DNA of 64,000 nucleotides from GCA-2720865 sp047630275. Its GTDB lineage: Bacteria > Bdellovibrionota > Bacteriovoracia > Bacteriovoracales > Bacteriovoracaceae. Below the pieces are notes generated by a model. It saw only the letters and a program-made list of their open reading frames with translations. It had not been told where the DNA came from and did not search any database. Position numbers and translations under genes: made by a program. Where the stretch lies: NCBI GenBank assembly GCA_047630275.1, contig JBLHVN010000002.1, forward strand, positions 310,001 through 374,000. Direction: 5' to 3'. The stretch's first letter is position 1, and every line of letters starts with the position of its first letter. This document shows, piece by piece, positions 7,729-15,911 of the stretch.

Positions 7729-8154
7729 ATGACAGAACTCACCTACCAAAAAGACGGACATGACGTTAAGACCTCACAGTTTCTACGAAACAGGGGAACT
7801 TGCTGTAAAACAAGTTGTTTACACTGTCCATATGGCTTTACCCTTAAAAAAGAAGGCTTAAAGTTTCTACCTGTTACGGAAGGTAACTTTGCTCAAGCTT
7901 CTAAGCTCGCCCCAGATGAATCAGCCACTCAGAACTCTGTTGCCGCAAGCTTTCTAGCTTCAGCTTTTGGAGAGGCCAAGCCAAAAACATTTATCTCAAA
8001 AGAAAACATGTCTGACTTTCTCTTAGTCACTTTAAAAGATGAGGTATGCGCTCTAGTAAAGAAATCGGGCTTACAAGCCACCGAAGTCTTTTATGCAAAG
8101 CATTTTGATAAACAAGGAATTGACCTAGACAGCATCAATGGTGCCCTTATCTAA
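7729..8154 (+). CDS. DUF5522-containing protein
   Basis: A protein of 141 residues. The N-terminal RGTCCKTSCLHCPYGF is a Cys4-type knuckle (CC, C, C) matching the DUF5522 signature RGxCCxxxCxHCPY, which may hold a metal or Fe-S centre. The rest (about 45-141) is a soluble domain I do not recognise, so this is a fusion or extended version, since DUF5522 proteins are usually short. It sits just upstream of, and on the same strand as, the saccharopine dehydrogenase gene. Confidence 0.7.
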   Translation: MTELTYQKDGHDVKTSQFLRNRGTCCKTSCLHCPYGFTLKKEGLKFLPVTEGNFAQASKLAPDESATQNSVAASFLASAFGEAKPKTFISKENMSDFLLVTLKDEVCALVKKSGLQATEVFYAKHFDKQGIDLDSINGALI

Positions 8155-8206
8155 AGGAAGTATTCACCAACTTCCCAAGCTCAGCTTTAAAAGTTAGACT
8201 AGCTCC

Positions 8207-9283
8207 ATGAGTAATATTCGAAAGATCTTCTGGTTAAGAAGTGAATCAAAAGAAAATGAATTTAGACGGGCCCTTACCCCAAATGACTGCCTCCAAATAA
8301 TAAAGGCCGGTCATGAAGTCATTGTAGAAGATTGGAAAGAATCAATCATCCCTACTGAAGATTATAAAAAGAGTGGCTGTAAAATTAAGCCCGCGGGCTC
8401 CTGGGTCAAAGATGCACCAGATTCGGCTATCATCATTGGCCTCAAGGCCCTTCCAGAAAACATTGAATCCTTTAAACATACTCATATCTACTTTGCCCAT
8501 TGTTATAAAGAACAAGAAGGCTGGATGGAACTTATGCAGAAGTTTCACCTTGGTGGCGGAAAGATCATTGATTTAGAATTCATGTATGATGAAAACGGAA
8601 GAAGAACCAATGCCTTTGGCTACTGGGCCGGCTACGTTGGCGCCGCTCTTGGCGCTTTATTCACTAAGGCTAAAGACTTAGAGGCTGCTAAGAGTGAGTT
8701 AAAAAGACTCCGTCAGTTTCCTGATAAGTCCAAGCTTATCGATTTTGTTAATTCTCATACCAGCTCCACTGGCGAGGCTATTGTTATAGGAAGTGAAGGT
8801 AGAAGTGGAACTGGAGCCCTTGATTTCCTCTCTAGTATCAATTGGAAAGTAACAGGATGGGACCGGAAAGAGACCAGCAAAGGTGGCCCATTCAAAGAGA
8901 TCTTAGACTTTGACCTCTTCGTCAATTGCGTCCTTGCGATGAAGCCGATGGCGCCCTTTATCACTAAAGATTTAGTCGATTTAGAGAATAAAAGATTAAA
9001 GATAATAAGCGATGTAAGCTGTGACCCAGATAGTGATTGCAATATGGTTCCCCTCTACGAAAAGGCCACTCACATAGATGAGCCCTTAGTAGACGTCACA
9101 AATGGAGAGCATCCACTTCAACTTTGTGCCATTGATAATCTTCCCTCAATCTTGCCAAAAGAGAGCTCCTTTGATTTTTCAAGTCAGCTAGCTCCCCATA
9201 TAATCGATTTCAATGACAGCAGAGGTCCTATTAAAGGAGCCTTGGATATTTTTGAAAAGATAGGGAAGCCTCTTAAGGCCTAG
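8207..9283 (+). CDS. Saccharopine dehydrogenase (NAD+, L-lysine-forming), Lys1-like
   Basis: A protein of 358 residues of the alanine dehydrogenase/transhydrogenase fold. It carries the two catalytic residues known from yeast Lys1: Lys80 in IIGLKALPE and His98 in YFAHCYK, with the nearby GW of the same family. The glycine-rich VIGSEGRSGTGA is the nucleotide-binding turn. It catalyses saccharopine + NAD+ + water to lysine + 2-oxoglutarate + NADH, or the reverse. No other alpha-aminoadipate pathway gene is in view, so the direction of use is unknown. Confidence 0.88.
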   Translation: MSNIRKIFWLRSESKENEFRRALTPNDCLQIIKAGHEVIVEDWKESIIPTEDYKKSGCKIKPAGSWVKDAPDSAIIIGLKALPENIESFKHTHIYFAHCYKEQEGWMELMQKFHLGGGKIIDLEFMYDENGRRTNAFGYWAGYVGAALGALFTKAKDLEAAKSELKRLRQFPDKSKLIDFVNSHTSSTGEAIVIGSEGRSGTGALDFLSSINWKVTGWDRKETSKGGPFKEILDFDLFVNCVLAMKPMAPFITKDLVDLENKRLKIISDVSCDPDSDCNMVPLYEKATHIDEPLVDVTNGEHPLQLCAIDNLPSILPKESSFDFSSQLAPHIIDFNDSRGPIKGALDIFEKIGKPLKA

Positions 9284-9284
9284 T

Positions 9285-9467
9285 CTAGGATTCTACTAAT
9301 TGCTTTATAACTGACCCAATTGAAGAGTCACTAACGCCAGCAAGGCTTAAGAGTTCTTCAATCTTAGAAAAATCATCTGAATCGACTGCACTATAAAACT
9401 CATCAATCAATTCAGCCTCAGATAGCTTCTCTAAGATCAATGAGCCTTCATCATCCTTACTAAACAT
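9285..9467 (-). CDS. Small acidic hypothetical protein
   Basis: A protein of 60 residues rich in Asp, Glu and Ser, without a signal peptide or membrane segment. It follows the exported protein gene by one base, so it is likely co-translated. No family is recognised. It ends next to the stop of the convergent saccharopine dehydrogenase gene. Confidence 0.55.
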   Translation of the reverse strand: MFSKDDEGSLILEKLSEAELIDEFYSAVDSDDFSKIEELLSLAGVSDSSIGSVIKQLVES

Positions 9468-9468
9468 C

Positions 9469-9846
9469 TTATTTTACTTTTATAAAATTGATACTTTTTG
9501 AGTCATCTTTATCGTAATACAATTCGAATGATTTAGAGCTGCAAAAAGCATCAAGCCATAATTCACCATTATCACTTAAGAATTCCTCCATAGCAGGAAT
9601 ATATCTAAAGACGATGAAGAACTCTTTAGCTGATGAAAGATAGTTAGGACCAACCCCTGAAACAAAGGCATACTTTCCACCTGCCATAAGATCAACCTTA
9701 ACATGACCCTTCGTATCTTGAACATTAGCCGATCCATTACTGTTAATGGCTGAAGTAAAAGTACTATCTTTAAGGCAGCTAAAATCAATGCCTGCTGAAC
9801 TGCTAAAGCTTGCAAGCAAAGTGATGAGAATAAAGAAAAGCTTCAT
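9469..9846 (-). CDS. Exported protein of unknown function
   Basis: A protein of 125 residues with a signal peptide (MKLFFILITLLASFSSSA) and AGGAGA before the ATG. The mature part has two Cys (FSCLKD and DAFCSSK), a likely disulfide, and otherwise strand-forming sequence. No family is recognised. It leads a two-gene unit with the 60-residue acidic protein. Confidence 0.78.
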   Translation of the reverse strand: MKLFFILITLLASFSSSAGIDFSCLKDSTFTSAINSNGSANVQDTKGHVKVDLMAGGKYAFVSGVGPNYLSSAKEFFIVFRYIPAMEEFLSDNGELWLDAFCSSKSFELYYDKDDSKSINFIKVK

Positions 9847-9965
9847 GGAAATCTCCTGATTTTTAAAACAGCTTCAGCTTACCGAATTGATGAAAAAAGA
9901 TCAGGACTTTTGAAGAGTTTACTAGGTATGTTCACAACTTTGACAGGCCTAAGTCTTCAAAATCA

Positions 9966-10829
9966 CTAATTAAGTGAGCCCATCTTCCCATTTTGATAAT
10001 CCCGCATGGCCTCAGCTATCTCCTCTTCAGTATTCATTACAAAAGGACCTCTCGCCACGACCGGCTCATTTAAGGGAGCTCCATTAAGAAGTAGGGCCTT
10101 AAAGCCTTTAGATGTTTTAATCTTTAAATTATCTCCGCCTCTATCAAAGATGAGTATACTCTGATCATCAAAGAATTGATCATCTACCAGAGCCTCTCCT
10201 TTCATAACTAAGAGAATCGTATTTGAATCTTCTTTTAGTAAAAAATTTAATTCCTCTTCTTCACTTACAAGATCGAACATATTAATTTCACTAAAGGTTG
10301 AGACTGCTCCTTTTTGATTAGCATACTCTCCAGCAATGATTCTTAGGTAACTCCTCTGCCCTATCTTAGTCTTAGGTATCTCTTCACTATCAAGTCCTTG
10401 GTACTTAGGCTTTGTCATCTTATCTTTCGACGGAAGGTTTACCCAAAGCTGAACCATTTCAAAAACCCCGCCTCTTTTAGAGAAGTCTGTTGAATGAAAT
10501 TCATCATGAACAATTCCAGCCCCAGCAGTCATCCATTGAACGCCACCTTCTTTTATAATCCCTCCTCCCCCGGAAGAATCACGGTGTTCAATTTCTCCTT
10601 GATAACTAAGAGTCACAGTTTCAAATCCTCTATGAGGATGTTCCCCAACTCCACGGCGTTCACTAGTTGACGAGAATTCTTTTGGCGAAGCATAGTCCAT
10701 TAAGATAAACGGACTGATAAAGTCATTGAGTTCCGCTGTTGGTCTTAAAAGGCCATGAACATAAAAGCCATTTCCCACCCAATGGCGGTCAGCTACCTTA
10801 AAACTATACCTTAGCTTTTTGTCCTTCAT
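9966..10829 (-). CDS. Pirin family protein
   Basis: A protein of 287 residues with a two-cupin fold. The metal-binding set is intact: His64 and His66 in GEHPHRGFET, and His108 and Glu110 in AGAGIVHDEF. The C-terminal cupin ends with LLNGAPLNEPVVARGPFVMN, a typical pirin signature. Pirins are Fe(II) proteins, some with quercetinase activity and others regulatory. It is divergent from the yghU-like gene. Confidence 0.93.
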   Translation of the reverse strand: MKDKKLRYSFKVADRHWVGNGFYVHGLLRPTAELNDFISPFILMDYASPKEFSSTSERRGVGEHPHRGFETVTLSYQGEIEHRDSSGGGGIIKEGGVQWMTAGAGIVHDEFHSTDFSKRGGVFEMVQLWVNLPSKDKMTKPKYQGLDSEEIPKTKIGQRSYLRIIAGEYANQKGAVSTFSEINMFDLVSEEEELNFLLKEDSNTILLVMKGEALVDDQFFDDQSILIFDRGGDNLKIKTSKGFKALLLNGAPLNEPVVARGPFVMNTEEEIAEAMRDYQNGKMGSLN

Positions 10830-10942
10830 AACTACCTCTTTATCCTTAGCGCTAATTTATCAATTAAGTTTAAATCGATCTTCTTTTTGTGTATATTACG
10901 CCTAATGATATTTTTATCAAGCAATCAAATAAAGGATCAATA

Positions 10943-11791
10943 ATGACAAAGACTTATACACCTCCTAAAGTTTGGAAACACGAACCTAAAGACGGAGGAA
11001 AGTTTGGCAATATTAACCGCCCTATTTCTGGTCCAACACACGAAAAGGAACTTCCCGTCGGAAAGCATCCCTTTCAACTTTATTCTCTAGGGACTCCTAA
11101 CGGCGTTAAGATTACGATAATGTTCGAAGAGCTTTTAGAGCTTGGAATCAAGGAAGCTGAGTATGATGCCTTTATTATTAATATTATGGAAGGCGAACAA
11201 TTTTCAAGCGGCTTTGTTGGAGTCAATCCAAACTCAAAGATTCCTGCTCTTGTAGATAATTCTAACGATAAGCCTATTCATCTTTTTGAATCTGGATCTA
11301 TGCTTCTCTACCTTGCTGAAAAGTTTAACTCTTTTTTACCTAAAGATACTGAAGGAAGAGCTGAAGTGATGAACTGGCTTTTCTGGCAAATGGGAAGTGC
11401 TCCCTACTTAGGCGGAGGCTTTGGCCATTTCTATGCCTATGCTCCAGAGAAAATAGAATACTGTATTGACCGCTTCACTATGGAGACCAAGAGGCAATTA
11501 GATGTCCTAGATAAGAACTTAGAAAAGCGTCCCTATATGGCAGGCGAGCAATACAGCATAGCAGATATGGCCATCTATCCTTGGTATGGCGCTTTAGTTC
11601 AAGGAAAGCTCTATGAAGCGGGGGAATTCTTAGAAGTTGACTCTTATAAGAACTTAAAGAGATGGGCTGATAAGATAGCTGAGCGACCAGCCGTAAAAAG
11701 AGGCCGCATTGTAAACCGCTCATGGGGAGAAGAAAATGAAAGACTTGTAGAGCGCCATAGCTCTGAAGACTTTACAGGCTTAAAGCTTTAA
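10943..11791 (+). CDS. yghU: Glutathione S-transferase-type disulfide-bond oxidoreductase, YghU-like
   Basis: A protein of 282 residues from the ATG at 10943, which has AAAGGA seven bases upstream; a GTG 54 bases earlier lacks a site. It matches E. coli YghU through its length: NINRPISGPTHEK, LPVGKHPFQLYSLGTPNG, GFVGVNPNSKIPAL, FESGSMLLYLAEKF, GGGFGHFYAYAP and ERPAVKRGRIVNR. YghU binds two glutathiones and reduces organic hydroperoxides and disulfides. It is divergent from pirin, which may indicate an oxidative-stress pair. Confidence 0.95.
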   Translation: MTKTYTPPKVWKHEPKDGGKFGNINRPISGPTHEKELPVGKHPFQLYSLGTPNGVKITIMFEELLELGIKEAEYDAFIINIMEGEQFSSGFVGVNPNSKIPALVDNSNDKPIHLFESGSMLLYLAEKFNSFLPKDTEGRAEVMNWLFWQMGSAPYLGGGFGHFYAYAPEKIEYCIDRFTMETKRQLDVLDKNLEKRPYMAGEQYSIADMAIYPWYGALVQGKLYEAGEFLEVDSYKNLKRWADKIAERPAVKRGRIVNRSWGEENERLVERHSSEDFTGLKL

Positions 11792-11800
11792 TAAAATTAA

Positions 11801-11830
11801 GCCTAGGGAATAAATTCTTATCACCTAGGC
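11801..11830. terminator. Bidirectional hairpin between yghU and mini-ORFs
   Basis: GCCTAGG and CCTAGGC (11801-11807 and 11824-11830) form a seven-pair stem over a 16-nt AT-rich loop, flanked by AT-rich sequence on both sides, between convergent genes. The stem is modest and the loop long. Confidence 0.4.
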
Positions 11831-11849
11831 CAATTCTTAACTATTAAAC

Positions 11850-11933
11850 TTAGCAATTGCAAATAAGAAGAGTCACGGCCTTAGCGGCAAACCTAATTAC
11901 AACAAATGCTGATTCTACAAAATGATGTTCCAT
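11850..11933 (-). CDS. Putative 27-residue membrane-type mini-protein
   Basis: The ATG follows the stop of the 46-residue ORF after a single base (TAAAATG), so it could be translated by coupling. The peptide is MEHHFVESA followed by a hydrophobic stretch with one Arg and one Lys, ending LLICNC. It has no ribosome-binding site of its own. The evidence is its position and its hydrophobic character only. Confidence 0.35.
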   Translation of the reverse strand: MEHHFVESAFVVIRFAAKAVTLLICNC

Positions 11934-11934
11934 T

Positions 11935-12075
11935 TTAGAGATGATCTAAATAAGCTGAAACAATAATGGCCGTCATGATAAGAAAACTTAAAAACATGAT
12001 GACATAGATTCCAGTTTTACTTCCCCCTGGACCTTTTTCTTCTTGAGTGACCTCAACAGTTGTCTCTTTTTCCAT
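11935..12075 (-). CDS. 46-residue single-span membrane mini-protein
   Basis: A strong GGAGG lies six bases before the ATG. The product has an acidic N-terminal tail (MEKETTVEVTQEEKGPGG), a membrane span of about 20 residues (about 24-43) and a short YLDHL end. I do not recognise a family. The layout resembles small membrane subunits or regulators. It is followed directly by a second hydrophobic mini-ORF. Confidence 0.65.
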   Translation of the reverse strand: MEKETTVEVTQEEKGPGGSKTGIYVIMFLSFLIMTAIIVSAYLDHL

Positions 12076-12137
12076 AATTCCTCCGATTCTAAGTTCATTG
12101 GCTTAGAAAGTTCTAAAAAAATAATTGTAAAAATGGA

Positions 12138-12458
12138 TTAGGAGAAAAAGGGAGGGCTTCTAGGGAGGTAGATCTTATATATTTCTTGTTTTAAAAAGAA
12201 GTCAGTGAGATTAGCTTTCTCAATAGACCTGAGAAAGACAATTTCTAGCTTAGGCCTATATAGGATCTTTGAATCTTTAAGTTCCGGAAGTTTTTCTAAC
12301 TCCGTATCAATGAACTTATTAAAACTAAGGCTTTTATCTGTGGAACTTGATTCTTGTGAATTCCCTAAAAAGCTTTGCTCAAGTTTCTTTTCATCTGTTA
12401 CTCCTGAAAAGATCAGAGCGCTAAAAAGAAAGCTATAGAAGATAATGAGCTTCGTCAT
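12138..12458 (-). CDS. Small exported protein of unknown function
   Basis: A protein of 106 residues starting at the ATG at 12458, which opens a signal peptide (MTKLIIFYSFLFSALIFSG). The longer ORF start at 12482 lacks one at its beginning. The mature part is charged, without Cys, and ends in PRSPPFFS. No family is recognised. Confidence 0.65.
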   Translation of the reverse strand: MTKLIIFYSFLFSALIFSGVTDEKKLEQSFLGNSQESSSTDKSLSFNKFIDTELEKLPELKDSKILYRPKLEIVFLRSIEKANLTDFFLKQEIYKIYLPRSPPFFS

Positions 12459-12508
12459 AATAGAATTATAGCATAGGTCCACTACAGGGAGTCTAACTAA
12501 TTAAGGCC

Positions 12509-14371
12509 CTAAAGACCTTCTTTTACGACACCCTCTATTACGCTGACAACGTCATCAAACTCTATCTCTTTAAAATGAGGGTATTGATACTTAGGAAGTA
12601 GGCTCTTTTTAAAAATAGGCCCATAGCTTAAGGTATCTTCTTGAGTCCTAGGAATAGGCCCTTCTGGCTTTTTATAAAGGTGAACTCCTCCTATCGCCAC
12701 CATTCCTTTTTTAGAAATGGTTAAAGAGCTCTGCTCATCGATGCCGACTCCATAAAGAGACTGGAGTTTATAATCAAACTGAGTGCGAAACATAAAGCCT
12801 AGGAGCCTTCCTTCTCGGTTTCTGTTCATATAATGAGTATCAGTAATTAGGCCCTTTAGAAGATCAATCTTTAAGAAGCCTGAATCAATTGTGATCTCAT
12901 TCCCATGAGGGTTCTTAAGTACATAAGAACTTGAAAGCCCACCCTTTAAGGCAGAGAAGATATACTCTCCCATGACCGCAAGCCCAGCGGAAGTCCCTGC
13001 AACAGAAGTGCCTGAACTGATTTTTTTAAGAAGAGCCTGATGAGCCTTTGTTCCTTTAATTCTTAAGAGGTAACGAGATTGATCTCCTCCTGTAAAGAAG
13101 ATGGCTTCTGCTTTTTTAATCTTGCTTAAGACAAATGGCTTATCCCCTGCTTCCTTTGATAAAAAAGAGATGGTCTCAACGCTATCAACGAGGATCCCAT
13201 TGGCCTCAGCCATATTCCAAAGGTCATGGGTATAACGGTGGTTTAACTCTGGCTTAGCAGAGATGACAAGAACATCTCCTCCTCCAGCGGCTTTTAGGAA
13301 ATGAGTAAAACCAACCTCTTCGTTCTTTCCTCCACCTAGTAAAAGATAGAGTTCTTTAGAACTAGCCTCTCTATTTTTAGAGTTACCTATTTTATTATAA
13401 AGAAAGCTTGAAGATCTTTTCTTTTTCACCCCAAAGACAACTTCCCCTGCTTCCTTACTCTCATAGACGTCAATATGCTCATGACCAATCTTAGGAATAG
13501 AAACAAAGTGGTGATTCTCCCCACCTAAGACCTTCTTATCATAGTGCCAAAAGTTCTGGGCCCTTTCAAAGCGGTTTTTTCCTTGGATCATGGCCTCACA
13601 GCTACGATCAAGGCTATCAGTTCCTTTATCTTCTTCACTCATTAAATAAATAAGCCTATTTGAATTAAAGATCTTCTTTAAAGACTTAACTGAATAGCGG
13701 CCCAAGTAACGGGCACGATCAATAGGCCCATAGATATAGTGGTTATATTCCTGGCAATCTTCAAAATTATTTTGAAGCTCAAAGTTTCCCTTATTAAAGC
13801 TGAAGCGCTCCGTATCTAAGAACATATAAGAACTTGGGTTACTAGGAACAAAGCTAACTTCGGCCCTTACTTTGGAGTTGATCTTAGATCCTACAGCATA
13901 ACGTTGCGTGAACTGACCTCCAGCACTATGGCCTGTGACCACAATTGATTTTAGATTGGGAAAGTTCTTTGACTCCTCAATTTCTTCAATCATCGTATCC
14001 ATTAAAGTGAATGAACTTACAGAGTCACTATCTTGACTCTTATATCCATACTTCCACTTTGTATTCCAGCGGTTTCCATAATAGATCTCTCCGCTTTGCC
14101 TTTGATCAGATTCTCTACGAAAGTGTGGCGCTACAATCATGGTTCGCTTTTCTACTCCATGCTTCTTTGCTGCCAATACTGTATCAGCAAAATACACATC
14201 TCCATTTCTAAGAGCGCCGTGAACCACTATGACGAGCCTTGAGATATCCTCATTCTTTTTTGAGAAATCATGGGTCGTATAATAAGTGAGGAAGTTGTCT
14301 TTATAAAAGAACTTCGCCCCAAAGGCCTGAGTAGAAAGGAGGATGAGAACTAAGAGTGTGAATTTTTGCAT
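12509..14371 (-). CDS. Exported alpha/beta-hydrolase fused to a peptidase S51 (cyanophycinase-like) domain
   Basis: A protein of 620 residues with a signal peptide (MQKFTLLVLILLSTQAFGA). Residues 45-310 form an alpha/beta-hydrolase: VVHGALRNGD near 49-58, nucleophile Ser149 in VTGHSAGG, and His297 in IGHEH as a likely triad member. Residues 340-610 form an S51 domain: LLLGGG near 343-348, IFFTGGDQ near 424-431, and catalytic Ser461 in AGTSAG, as in cyanophycinase and peptidase E. Both halves keep their nucleophiles. By family the S51 half hydrolyses a beta- or alpha-aspartyl bond at the end of a peptide or of cyanophycin. The hydrolase substrate is unknown. The fusion suggests consecutive steps in degrading an external polymer or peptide (inference). 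Confidence 0.85.
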   Translation of the reverse strand: MQKFTLLVLILLSTQAFGAKFFYKDNFLTYYTTHDFSKKNEDISRLVIVVHGALRNGDVYFADTVLAAKKHGVEKRTMIVAPHFRRESDQRQSGEIYYGNRWNTKWKYGYKSQDSDSVSSFTLMDTMIEEIEESKNFPNLKSIVVTGHSAGGQFTQRYAVGSKINSKVRAEVSFVPSNPSSYMFLDTERFSFNKGNFELQNNFEDCQEYNHYIYGPIDRARYLGRYSVKSLKKIFNSNRLIYLMSEEDKGTDSLDRSCEAMIQGKNRFERAQNFWHYDKKVLGGENHHFVSIPKIGHEHIDVYESKEAGEVVFGVKKKRSSSFLYNKIGNSKNREASSKELYLLLGGGKNEEVGFTHFLKAAGGGDVLVISAKPELNHRYTHDLWNMAEANGILVDSVETISFLSKEAGDKPFVLSKIKKAEAIFFTGGDQSRYLLRIKGTKAHQALLKKISSGTSVAGTSAGLAVMGEYIFSALKGGLSSSYVLKNPHGNEITIDSGFLKIDLLKGLITDTHYMNRNREGRLLGFMFRTQFDYKLQSLYGVGIDEQSSLTISKKGMVAIGGVHLYKKPEGPIPRTQEDTLSYGPIFKKSLLPKYQYPHFKEIEFDDVVSVIEGVVKEGL

Positions 14372-14468
14372 GTCAGCAGGTTACCCCAGCAGTCACAGAA
14401 ACTTAAGTGGGTTTAAGATTAAGTTGGCCAACTTCTAAGATAGCCTCACATGATTACGGTGACTTAAA

Positions 14469-15284
14469 CTAATTTGCGAGCTGAGTATTTATCCAATCAT
14501 TGAGCTCTAAGACCAAGGGCATCCATTCTTTAGGGTTAGAGCTTGGGTTTAGGGATAGGCTGAGGGCCTGCCGGAGGGAAGATTCTTTTTCAGGATAGAC
14601 TTTTGAGACTACCTCGTAACAAAGATAAAGATCTCTTGTAAACTTAGCTTCCTTAACCATTACAAGATCAAAGGCCCCTCTTAGAATCCTTCTCATGATC
14701 CAAACGCAATTTGACTTAAGCTCAATTGGATCATCTTTATCTTCTTTCATATAGGAAGGGAGCTTATTCTTTACTTCATCATCTAGGTAGAGGGAATGAC
14801 CTAGCATATCTTCTAAAAGAAAGGGAGCTATTGCACTTGAGAGGTCTTCGCCAAAGACGCATCTTGATTGAGTCTTAATCAGCTCTTCCCAAATAGAGCG
14901 CTTTCTTTTTGGAGGAACTTCTGAAACTTGATCTAAAGAAACCACAGAGATTTCCACATGGTTACAAAAAGGAAAGTCCTTCTTGATTCCTTTTTCAAAC
15001 TCATCCATCGCGCGGGGCTCATCACCTACTTCAATCCTTGAGACGGCAAAGCTGTCTAAGTCAGAAACAAAGTCCACAGCCTCAGCCTTTGCCGCACTTC
15101 CTCTAATGTAAACAGAATGAAGTTCAGGTCCAACTTCCTTTTTATAAAATTCAATGACCCGATCGACCACATCACTCCAAGATTCTTGAAGGGGGGCTTT
15201 CGTATCAATGGATTTAACAAAGCCCTCATCATCAAGTTCCAAGAAGCTTCCCATTTTTTTTATCTCGATTCTGTCTTTACTCAA
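14469..15284 (-). CDS. Nucleotidyltransferase-domain protein
   Basis: A protein of 271 residues. SVYIRGSAAKAEAVDFVSDLDSFAV is the polymerase-beta nucleotidyltransferase signature (GS...DxD) with both Asp present; an all-helical C-terminal half follows, the layout of streptomycin-type adenylyltransferases and related NTases. A resistance role is possible but not shown. It starts inside the end of the DUF924 gene (overlap at 15281-15284), forming a two-gene operon. Confidence 0.75.
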   Translation of the reverse strand: MSKDRIEIKKMGSFLELDDEGFVKSIDTKAPLQESWSDVVDRVIEFYKKEVGPELHSVYIRGSAAKAEAVDFVSDLDSFAVSRIEVGDEPRAMDEFEKGIKKDFPFCNHVEISVVSLDQVSEVPPKRKRSIWEELIKTQSRCVFGEDLSSAIAPFLLEDMLGHSLYLDDEVKNKLPSYMKEDKDDPIELKSNCVWIMRRILRGAFDLVMVKEAKFTRDLYLCYEVVSKVYPEKESSLRQALSLSLNPSSNPKEWMPLVLELNDWINTQLAN

Positions 15285-15823
15285 AATGAAGACCCAGGAC
15301 CTTTAAGAAATTCAATTTCTTCTGGAGTTGACTTCCTTCCCAATATTTCATTGCGGTGGGGGTAGCGTCCAAATTGATCAATGATCTTTTTATGCTTGAA
15401 CTCAAAGTCTAAGTTTCCTTCTAACCCTGGCTCTGAAAAAAGCTTCACCGCCTCTTCGTGCACCAATTGGGATTCACTGTGCATAAAGGGCATATATAAG
15501 AAGGCCTTCTTTTTGCTTTCTAATTCTTTTGCTTCATTAAGGCGGCTCGCCTCTTGAGAGAGTATCAAGGCAAGTGAGTCAAACTCAAAGGCCCGCCGAT
15601 CACCACGAAAGATATTACGGGAAAACTGATCGATAACGATGATCTCAGCTAAGCGCCCATCGATAGTGGATCTCCAAGAAAAGAGTTCCCCTCTAATAGC
15701 TTTTTCATAGGTCCCTAAGAAATTATCCAGAATATTCTTATCTAGTTCATCATCTTTTTTATACCAATCTTTAGGCTCAAGTTCTTTAAACCAAAAATCT
15801 AAGACCTTCTGTCGATCGTCCAT
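15281..15823 (-). CDS. DUF924 family protein
   Basis: A protein of 180 residues with the DUF924 (TPR-like helical) signatures VLDFWF, WF.KD near the start, IDQFSRNIFRG, LYMPFMHSES and FGRYPHRNEILGR. The function of the family is unknown. It overlaps the nucleotidyltransferase gene by 4 nt. Confidence 0.9.
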   Translation of the reverse strand: MDDRQKVLDFWFKELEPKDWYKKDDELDKNILDNFLGTYEKAIRGELFSWRSTIDGRLAEIIVIDQFSRNIFRGDRRAFEFDSLALILSQEASRLNEAKELESKKKAFLYMPFMHSESQLVHEEAVKLFSEPGLEGNLDFEFKHKKIIDQFGRYPHRNEILGRKSTPEEIEFLKGPGSSF

Positions 15824-15911
15824 TTATCTTCCCTTTTCAATCTTGCTAAGAATTAAAAGGTTAGCCCTCTCTTACTAAAGAATCAATACTGGCGGAGAAA
15901 TCTTGCCAAGA

